Below, piece after piece: positions 58,181 to 64,000 of a stretch of 64,000 bases of DNA. The stretch covers positions 1 through 64,000 of the forward strand of contig CACLHW010000005.1 in the NCBI GenBank assembly GCA_902606835.1. The letters run 5' to 3'. The notes below the pieces were generated by a model that did not search any database, had not been told where the DNA came from, and saw nothing but the letters and a program-made list of their open reading frames with translations. Origin of the DNA: an uncultured Pelagibacteraceae bacterium (GTDB lineage: Bacteria; Pseudomonadota; Alphaproteobacteria; Pelagibacterales; Pelagibacteraceae). The position numbers and the translations under genes are program-made. Within the stretch, counting starts at the first letter, position 1. Each line of letters begins with the position of its first letter.

Positions 58181-58477
58181 TTATAGATTGACTTTACTCA
58201 ATTCATACATTTCAACAACTTCGATACATTCATCGAAAATAGGTTTTGCTATCGGGTTATTACCTGAAGAGAACTTCTTCATTTCTGCTTCATTATGAAC
58301 TGATACTTTAAACATAACATAACTTTTATCTGGTCCTATTGCTGGAACTGTTTTTTCAACATGTGCAATAGTTTTTCTTACAGCCATTCCTTCATCTGAT
58401 TGCATAAATCCCATGAACTTTTCAAATTTTCCTTCACCAGATTTAAGTTTTGCTATTGCAAGCATTTCTTTTGCCAT
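58181..58477 (-). CDS. Small conserved protein, possible dimeric alpha-beta barrel
   Basis: 98 residues, soluble, with a pattern of two short beta-alpha-beta units: EMLAIAKLKSGEGKFEKFMGFMQSDEGMAVRKTIAHVEKTVPAIGPDKSYVMFKV then HNEAEMKKFSSGNNPIAKPIFDECIEVVEMYEL. This resembles small dimeric alpha-beta-barrel proteins (ABM or DUF3764-like), but I do not firmly recognise it. An unusually strong GGGGGG ribosome site precedes the ATG, suggesting high expression. Stands alone between terC (convergent) and prpD. Confidence 0.65.
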   Translation of the reverse strand: MAKEMLAIAKLKSGEGKFEKFMGFMQSDEGMAVRKTIAHVEKTVPAIGPDKSYVMFKVSVHNEAEMKKFSSGNNPIAKPIFDECIEVVEMYELSKVNL

Positions 58478-58520
58478 ATTTTATCCCCCCTCTTTTCTTT
58501 TATTCTATTATTAAAATTTA

Positions 58521-60026
58521 TTAAAAAATAGCTCTATTTGAAATTATATTTTTTTGTAGATCTTCTTTTAGTTGAATATTTAGCTTACTAAGCTCTGTTT
58601 TGTTTAAATTTACCAAGTTTTGAACATCTTTTAAAAATCTTTCTGACTCGTCTATTTCTATAATACCACTTGTGAGTGTTTTAAATTTTTTAATATAATC
58701 TTTTCTTTTGAAAGGATTTTTTCCATTTGGATGGGCGTCCGCTACATCAATTTTTTCTTCAATTTTTGAACCATTTTTCATTTTAATAATTACACGACCT
58801 CCAAAACATTTCTTGTTTGGATTGGGATCATGATATTTTTTTGTCCATTTTTTATCCTCGAATGTCTTTATTTTTTTCCATAATTCTATAGTACTTTTAG
58901 TATTGGCTCTTTCGGGAGTATAAGAATCTATATGGTGCCATCTACCATCTTGTAAAGCCACTGCAAAAATATACATGATGGAATGATCTAATGTTTCTCT
59001 GCTCGCTTTTGGATCCATTTTTTGTGGATCGTTTGCTCCAGTCCCGATTACGTTGTGAGTATGATGGCTTGTGTGAATCTCAATTTTTTTAATATCAGAA
59101 ATATTTTTTATTTTTTTATTTAAACTTCTTGCTAAATCTATTAAAGCTTGAGATTGATATTCTGCCGAATGCTCTTTGGTATAAGTTTCTAAAATAGCTT
59201 TTTTTTCTTCATTAACTTTTGGTAAAGGAACAATATATTTTGCCTTGGATCCTGAAAGAACATAAGCTATTACGCTGTCTTCACCTTCGTAAATTGGACT
59301 CGGCGCCCCTTCTCCTCTCATTGCTCTATCAACTGCTTCAATAGCTAATTTTCCAGCATGTGCCGGCGCAAATGCTTTCCAGCTAGAAATTTCACCTTTT
59401 CTAGATTGTCGTGTTGAAATTGTTGTATGCAAAGCTTGTTGAACAGATTGATAAATGGTTTCAGTATCAAGTTTTAATAAAGAGCCAATACCCGCTGCAA
59501 CACTCGGCCCTAAGTGGGCTATGTGATCAATTTTATGTTCATGCAAACAAATCCCTTTTACAAGATTTACTTGAACTTCATATCCTGTGATAATTCCTCT
59601 AATTAAATCCATACCACTTAAATTTTTTTGCTGAGCCACTGATAAAATTGGAGGGATGTTGTCACCTGGATGACTATAGTCTGCTGCTAAAAAAGTATCA
59701 TGAAAATCTAATTCTCTAACTGCTGTTCCATTCGCCCAAGCTGCCCATTCACAATCGAATTTTTGATCTGAGTTAATTCCAAAAACTGTTGCTCCATTTT
59801 CCCTTGGGTGGGCTAGAGCCATTTCCCTTGCTGAAATAACGGGTCGTCTTTGAAATGATGCTATTGCTACTGAAGCATTATCAATAATCCTATTAATAAC
59901 CATGTCGATAGCATTTTCATTTAAAGGAGCTTTATCAGAAGCAATTTCAGCAATTTTCCAAGCAAGTTGTTCTTCCTTTTTTAATTTAGCTGATGATTTA
60001 TAAACTCTTACTTTAATATTTCTCAT
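58521..60026 (-). CDS. prpD: MmgE/PrpD family, 2-methylcitrate dehydratase-like
   Basis: 501 residues. PrpD pattern: [118 protein letters not shown], and later [46 protein letters not shown]. It dehydrates 2-methylcitrate to 2-methyl-cis-aconitate. Its ATG overlaps the acnA stop (ATGA), so both form the middle of a 2-methylcitrate cycle. prpB and prpC are not in the window. Confidence 0.93.
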   Translation of the reverse strand: MRNIKVRVYKSSAKLKKEEQLAWKIAEIASDKAPLNENAIDMVINRIIDNASVAIASFQRRPVISAREMALAHPRENGATVFGINSDQKFDCEWAAWANGTAVRELDFHDTFLAADYSHPGDNIPPILSVAQQKNLSGMDLIRGIITGYEVQVNLVKGICLHEHKIDHIAHLGPSVAAGIGSLLKLDTETIYQSVQQALHTTISTRQSRKGEISSWKAFAPAHAGKLAIEAVDRAMRGEGAPSPIYEGEDSVIAYVLSGSKAKYIVPLPKVNEEKKAILETYTKEHSAEYQSQALIDLARSLNKKIKNISDIKKIEIHTSHHTHNVIGTGANDPQKMDPKASRETLDHSIMYIFAVALQDGRWHHIDSYTPERANTKSTIELWKKIKTFEDKKWTKKYHDPNPNKKCFGGRVIIKMKNGSKIEEKIDVADAHPNGKNPFKRKDYIKKFKTLTSGIIEIDESERFLKDVQNLVNLNKTELSKLNIQLKEDLQKNIISNRAIF

Positions 60027-62683
60027 GATAACATGCTTCTTAAAACGTATTTTAATATTCCATCATTTTTATAATATTCAATCTCATTTGCTGTATCAAT
60101 TCTAGAAAGCAAATTAATTTTTTTTGCTACTCCATCTGCGTACTTAATTTCGCATTCAACATCTTGGCCCGGGGTTATACCTTTTTCTATTCCAATAATA
60201 TTAACTAACTCAGATCCTATGAGATTTAGTTTTTTTCTATTAAATCCATCTTTAAATTGAAGCGGAAGTATTCCCATTCCAATCAAATTTGATCTATGTA
60301 TTCTTTCAAAACTTTCTGCAATGACAGCTTTTACTCCTAACAATTTTGTGCCTTTAGCTGCCCAATCTCTAGAGGAGCCGGCTCCATATTCTTTACCAGC
60401 AATTACAACGAGATCGTTTCCTCTTTTCATATATTCCATAGCAGCCTCGTAAATAGTCATAACCTTTCCTTCGGGATATAATTTTGTATAACCTCCTTCA
60501 GTTCCTGGAGCTATTTCATTTCTTATCCTTATATTTCCGAATGCTCCACGTACCATAACTTCATGATTGCCTCTTCTTGCTCCGTATGAATTAAAATCTT
60601 TTTGTTGAACTTGATGTTTCATAAAATAATCACCTGTAGGACTATCTTTTTTTATAGAACCAGCTGGAGAGATATGATCCGTAGTTACCATATCGCCTAA
60701 TATTACTAATGGCCTTGCATCAGTAATTTTTTTAAATCCTTCAGGATTATCCGACATTTTTTCAAAAAATGGTGGTTTTTTTACATAAGTAGAACTGTCA
60801 TTCCAGTTATAAATGCTACTTTCGGTAGTTTTAATTTTTTTCCAATCATCTGAGCCTTCTGAAACTTTTGAATAACGTTTGGAAAACATTTCTGCATTTA
60901 TTGAAGTTAAAATTAATTCCTCAATCTCTTTGTTTGATGGCCATATATCTTTTAAAAAGATATTTTTTCCTTTTTTATCTTTTCCTAAAGGATCGTTATA
61001 TAAATCAAAATTCATTGATCCTGCCAGTGCGTAAGCAACAACTAAAGGTGGTGAAGCAAGATAGTTTGCTTTTACGTCAGGATTAATTCTTCCTTCAAAA
61101 TTTCTATTTCCAGATAAAACTGAAACTGCATATAAATTTCCTTTTTGTATAGCTTGAGAAATATTTTCTTTTAAGGGTCCTGAGTTACCTATGCAAGTTG
61201 TGCATCCATAACCAACTAGATGAAAACCAAGTTGATCCAAATATTTATTTAGACCTGCTTTTTCAAGATAATCTGTAACTACTTGAGAGCCTGGTGCTAA
61301 AGAAGTTTTTACCCAAGGTTTAACCTTTAGCCCTTTTTCAACAGCTTTTTTGGCAAGCAAACCGGCTCCTATAAGTACGTTTGGATTTGAAGTATTAGTG
61401 CATGATGTAATCGCTGCTATAACAATATTTCCATCCTTTAATTGAAAATTTTCACCTGAAACTATTTCTTCATTTAAATTTTCTCTATTCATATTTTTTT
61501 TGAAAGATGTCATAAAAGATTTGGATGATTCAGATAGTAAAACCTTATCTTGTGGACGTTTAGGACCTGAAATACTTGGAACAACTTTAGATAAATCTAA
61601 ATCTAAAATTTTAGTAAAAGAAATATTTTCATCAACCCAAAGTCCTTGTTCTTTAGAATATTTTTCTACTAGTGAAATTGTGTGTTCATCTCTGCCAGAA
61701 AATTTCAAATATTTTAAAGTTTCTTCATCGATGGGAAAAAAACCACAAGTTGCCCCATATTCGGGCGCCATATTTGCAATGGTAGCTCGATCTGCTAATG
61801 AAAGATTTTTAAGTCCATCACCATAAAACTCAACAAATTTTCCAACTACTCCTTCGTTTCTTAATATTTGAACTATTGTTAGAACCAAGTCAGTAGCAGT
61901 AGTTCCTTCTGAAAGTTTATTTTTAATTTTAAAACCAACAACATCGGGAATTAGCATTGATATTGGTTGTCCTAACATCGCTGCTTCAGCTTCGATTCCT
62001 CCTACTCCCCAGCCAAGAACTGAAAGACCATTAACCATAGTTGTGTGACTATCGGTTCCTACAAGTGTATCTGGATAAGCAAAATTATCAGATGACCAAA
62101 CAACCTTTGACAAATATTCTAGATTAACTTGATGACAAATCCCTGTCCCTGGCGGGACAACTCTAAAGTTATCAAAAGCTTGCTGACCCCATTTTAGAAA
62201 AGAATAACGTTCCCCATTTCTTAAAAATTCTTTCTCAACATTTTTTTTAAAAGAATCTTTAGAAGCATAAGCATCTACCATTACTGAGTGATCAATAACT
62301 AAATCAACTGTTGATAATGGATTTATTTTTTTAGGATCTTTTTTCTTTAATTTTACTGCATCACGCATAGCTGCAAGATCAGCTACTGCTGGTATACCGG
62401 TGTAATCTTGCATAAGAACTCTGGCTGGTCTAAAAGCAATTTCAGTTTTTAAATTTTTTTTATTCAGCCAAGATTTTATAGATAAAATTTGTTCTTTTTT
62501 AACTGATTTTTCATCTTCAAACCTTAGTAAATTTTCTAGCAAAACTTTTATTGATTTAGGCAATTTCGAAATGCCATCCAATCCATTTTTTTCAGCTTCT
62601 TTTAGACTAAATATATTATAAACTTTATTATCTACTTTTAGTTTTTTTAAAGATTTAAACGAATCTTTGCTATTTATCTTCAT
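60023..62683 (-). CDS. acnA: Aconitate hydratase A
   Basis: 886 residues from the ATG at 62683 ([17 protein letters not shown]); an upstream start at 62710 would lie in lysE coding sequence. Aconitase motifs: [43 protein letters not shown], the cluster cysteines in [12 protein letters not shown] and [14 protein letters not shown], and [12 protein letters not shown] near the C-terminus. It interconverts citrate and isocitrate and, with PrpD, can complete methylcitrate rehydration. Overlaps prpD by 4 bases and lysE by 4 bases. A single-chain type A enzyme. Confidence 0.96.
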   Translation of the reverse strand: MKINSKDSFKSLKKLKVDNKVYNIFSLKEAEKNGLDGISKLPKSIKVLLENLLRFEDEKSVKKEQILSIKSWLNKKNLKTEIAFRPARVLMQDYTGIPAVADLAAMRDAVKLKKKDPKKINPLSTVDLVIDHSVMVDAYASKDSFKKNVEKEFLRNGERYSFLKWGQQAFDNFRVVPPGTGICHQVNLEYLSKVVWSSDNFAYPDTLVGTDSHTTMVNGLSVLGWGVGGIEAEAAMLGQPISMLIPDVVGFKIKNKLSEGTTATDLVLTIVQILRNEGVVGKFVEFYGDGLKNLSLADRATIANMAPEYGATCGFFPIDEETLKYLKFSGRDEHTISLVEKYSKEQGLWVDENISFTKILDLDLSKVVPSISGPKRPQDKVLLSESSKSFMTSFKKNMNRENLNEEIVSGENFQLKDGNIVIAAITSCTNTSNPNVLIGAGLLAKKAVEKGLKVKPWVKTSLAPGSQVVTDYLEKAGLNKYLDQLGFHLVGYGCTTCIGNSGPLKENISQAIQKGNLYAVSVLSGNRNFEGRINPDVKANYLASPPLVVAYALAGSMNFDLYNDPLGKDKKGKNIFLKDIWPSNKEIEELILTSINAEMFSKRYSKVSEGSDDWKKIKTTESSIYNWNDSSTYVKKPPFFEKMSDNPEGFKKITDARPLVILGDMVTTDHISPAGSIKKDSPTGDYFMKHQVQQKDFNSYGARRGNHEVMVRGAFGNIRIRNEIAPGTEGGYTKLYPEGKVMTIYEAAMEYMKRGNDLVVIAGKEYGAGSSRDWAAKGTKLLGVKAVIAESFERIHRSNLIGMGILPLQFKDGFNRKKLNLIGSELVNIIGIEKGITPGQDVECEIKYADGVAKKINLLSRIDTANEIEYYKNDGILKYVLRSMLS

Positions 62684-63276
62684 ATTTTTAAATAAATAAG
62701 TATAACACAAACAATTAGTGAAAAGGACATAGTGTAATTAAACACTTGAATAAATTTCTTATTTTCTGAAAAACGTCTAAGAAATTTTCCCAGTAAACAC
62801 CAACTTGTTATACTAGTTATTGCACAAAAAAATGACACCATTATGACCACTAGAGAATGAAATAAATAGTTTGGCCCAAGTTCAACAAAAAGAGAAATGC
62901 TTGTTATAGCTGCAAAGACACCTTTTGGATTAACAAATTGAAATATAAAAGTATCATAAAATGTAACAGGATTTTTAATCTTCTTTTCCTCTATTTGGTT
63001 TTGAAATGAAATTTTATAAGCTAAATATATTAAAAACAAAGATCCAATAATTTTTATTATAGTTTTTAATATTGGATAGGTATTAAATACAACATTTAAA
63101 CCTGCTGCTGATAAAGTTATAAGCGTAGTATAACCAAAAGTTACCCCTAAAATTAGAGGTAATGATTTTTTTATTCCGAAATTAAAACCTGAATAAGATC
63201 CAACTATATTGTTTGGACCTGGGGTAAAAGCTGCAGCAATAGAAAAAAAAATTAGTGGTATTAAGTTAGGATACAT
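62680..63276 (-). CDS. LysE/RhtB-family amino-acid exporter
   Basis: 198 residues, six predicted helices. Family start FFSIAAAFTPGPNNIVGSYSGFNFGIKKSLPLILGVTFGYT has the AxxPGPN signature of RhtB/LysE; a middle VTFYDTFIFQFVNPKGVFAAITSISLF contains the conserved NPK. It exports amino acids such as homoserine, threonine or lysine. First gene of a lysE-acnA-prpD transcript (4-base overlap with acnA). Direction of a link to methylcitrate metabolism is unclear. Confidence 0.88.
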   Translation of the reverse strand: MYPNLIPLIFFSIAAAFTPGPNNIVGSYSGFNFGIKKSLPLILGVTFGYTTLITLSAAGLNVVFNTYPILKTIIKIIGSLFLIYLAYKISFQNQIEEKKIKNPVTFYDTFIFQFVNPKGVFAAITSISLFVELGPNYLFHSLVVIMVSFFCAITSITSWCLLGKFLRRFSENKKFIQVFNYTMSFSLIVCVILIYLKI

Positions 63277-63285
63277 CGCAATGGT

Positions 63286-63627
63286 TTATGCTATTTCTAA
63301 ACCATTTTCAACTTTTTGCGAAGGATGAACCAAAACTACTTTTCCATCTTTTTCAATTGCTCCTAAGATCAAAACTTCAGAAACTACTCCGGCTATATTT
63401 TTTTTGGGAAAATTGCATACTCCAATAACTTGTTTTCCAACCAAATTTTGTTCGTCATAATAATGAGTAATTTGAGCAGAAGATTTTTTAACTCCAATTT
63501 TATCACCAAAATCAACTTCAACAACTAATGAAGGTTTTCTTGCTTTTTCATTTTTTGAAACCTTTAATACTGTGCCGACTTTAATCTCTACTTTATTGTA
63601 ATCTTCGTATGTTATTTCTTGTTTCAT
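63286..63627 (-). CDS. csaA: CsaA-like tRNA-binding-domain protein
   Basis: 113 residues from the ATG at 63627 (MKQEITYEDYNKVEIKVGTVLKVSKNEKARKPSLVVEVDFG). OB-fold of the EMAP/CsaA type, with KKSSAQITHYYDEQNLVGKQVIGVCNFPKKNIAGVVSEVLILGA. The frame starting at 63669 is rejected because the extra residues do not fit the family. CsaA is a small homodimeric chaperone that also binds tRNA. Sits just upstream (9 bases) of lysE on the same strand and diverges from the argE-like gene. Confidence 0.9.
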   Translation of the reverse strand: MKQEITYEDYNKVEIKVGTVLKVSKNEKARKPSLVVEVDFGDKIGVKKSSAQITHYYDEQNLVGKQVIGVCNFPKKNIAGVVSEVLILGAIEKDGKVVLVHPSQKVENGLEIA

Positions 63628-63657
63628 AATAATGATGTATAATATTTTTTTATTTAA

Positions 63658-64000
63658 ATGGCTATGCAAAAGAATATAATTGATGAAGCTTTTCCAGAAG
63701 CTTTGAAAATTTTGTCAGATTTAATAAAATTTCAAACTGTGTCGGGAACATCAAATCTTGCATTAATTGAATATTGCGAAAAAAAGTTAAGCAAAGTTGG
63801 TGCTTCGTCTTTTAGAACATCCGATGATGTAAAGAAAAGATTTAATTTATTTTCAACAGTTAGTGGAAAAGGCAAGGTAAAAGGTGGTGGAATTATTTTA
63901 TCAGGACATACTGATGTGGTTCCTGCGTCTGCAAAAGAATGGAGTTCAAATCCATTTATTTCTAAAGAAAAAAATAACAAAATTTATGGTAGGGGAACTT
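63658..64000 (+). CDS. argE: M20-family deacetylase, ArgE-like (3' truncated by window edge)
   Basis: 114 residues visible from the ATG at 63658, running off the window. M20 peptidase fold: EALKILSDLIKFQTVSGTSN, then the first metal-binding His in GGIILSGHTDVVPASAKEWSSNPFISKEKNNKIYGRGT, a run that matches acetylornithine deacetylase (ArgE) rather than DapE. It would hydrolyse N-acetylornithine in arginine synthesis. A second ATG two codons on is also possible. Divergent from csaA across 30 bases. Confidence 0.85.
   Translation, partial: MAMQKNIIDEAFPEALKILSDLIKFQTVSGTSNLALIEYCEKKLSKVGASSFRTSDDVKKRFNLFSTVSGKGKVKGGGIILSGHTDVVPASAKEWSSNPFISKEKNNKIYGRGT

Noticed and set aside
1-64000. CRISPR array, prophage, insertion sequence or tRNA gene
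   Set aside because: No regularly spaced repeats, transposase or phage structural genes, and no tRNA-like T-arm/anticodon arrangement was found while reading both strands.

Overview
This 64 kb window is a chromosomal segment of an AT-rich, gene-dense alphaproteobacterium of the SAR11 clade (Pelagibacterales; a relative of Candidatus Pelagibacter). Support for this is the strong A/T bias, very short intergenic gaps with many 1-8 nt gene overlaps, a lysine/isoleucine/asparagine-rich proteome, and a characteristic gene set: methylated-amine nitrogen genes beside amt, a tandem SAM-II/SAM-V leader on bhmT, a glycine-riboswitch-controlled gcvTHP operon, and several EamA and TRAP transporters. I saw no rRNA, tRNA, CRISPR, insertion sequence or prophage. 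No gene-free stretch exceeds about 300 bases.

Layout. 1-5420 (+): gamma-glutamylmethylamide/N-methylglutamate type nitrogen cluster (glxC and glxD homologues, amt, a GMAS-like glutamine synthetase) with three small unknown proteins. 5423-10121 (-): lactonase, FAH-family hydrolase, SDR and aldehyde dehydrogenase resembling a non-phosphorylative sugar-acid route, then yjbQ and an SMR transporter. 10241-10911 (+): two paralogous two-helix small membrane proteins with strong RNA hairpins. 10919-17799: methyltransferase, thioesterase, inositol-monophosphatase-family enzyme, aldehyde dehydrogenase, then a TmpA/TmpB-like oxygenase pair (predicted phosphonate to glycine betaine plus phosphate), cysE and a cysteine synthase. 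18189-19486 (-): bhmT with its tandem riboswitch leader. 19505-23721: transporters, pseudoazurin and small exported proteins.

23721-35902 is a molybdoenzyme island: moaE, moaD, moaA, a sulfite dehydrogenase with its cytochrome c (SorAB-like), moeA, moaC and mobA on the minus strand; then a NifU-like protein, an HPP-family membrane protein, fdhD and a two-subunit NAD-dependent formate dehydrogenase on the plus strand. 35924-40131: selO, a DAO-family oxidoreductase, tspO, a hypothetical gene and an SDR. 40229-44695: a lipid-modification cluster (SDR, DUF3833, a frameshifted cyclopropane-fatty-acid-synthase-like gene, DUF1365, a COG2907-type oxidoreductase). 44705-49261: gcvPHT reading leftward behind a tandem glycine riboswitch. 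49276-54548: DUF2805, tiny ORFs, an EamA transporter, 5-oxoprolinase pxpABC, TPR and DoxX genes, and a 66-bp copy of the start of the gene at 21750. 54635-57462: a TRAP transporter with a hairpin between dctP and dctQ. 57558-64000: terC, prpD, acnA, lysE, csaA and the start of an argE-like gene.

How the parts connect. Much of the window handles one-carbon, methyl and reduced sulfur compounds: methylamine-type nitrogen, glycine betaine (TmpAB, BhmT), glycine cleavage, formate oxidation to NADH, sulfite oxidation and cysteine synthesis. Two of these steps are under metabolite-sensing RNAs (SAM and glycine). Functional names rest on family recognition by reading; no database search was run.
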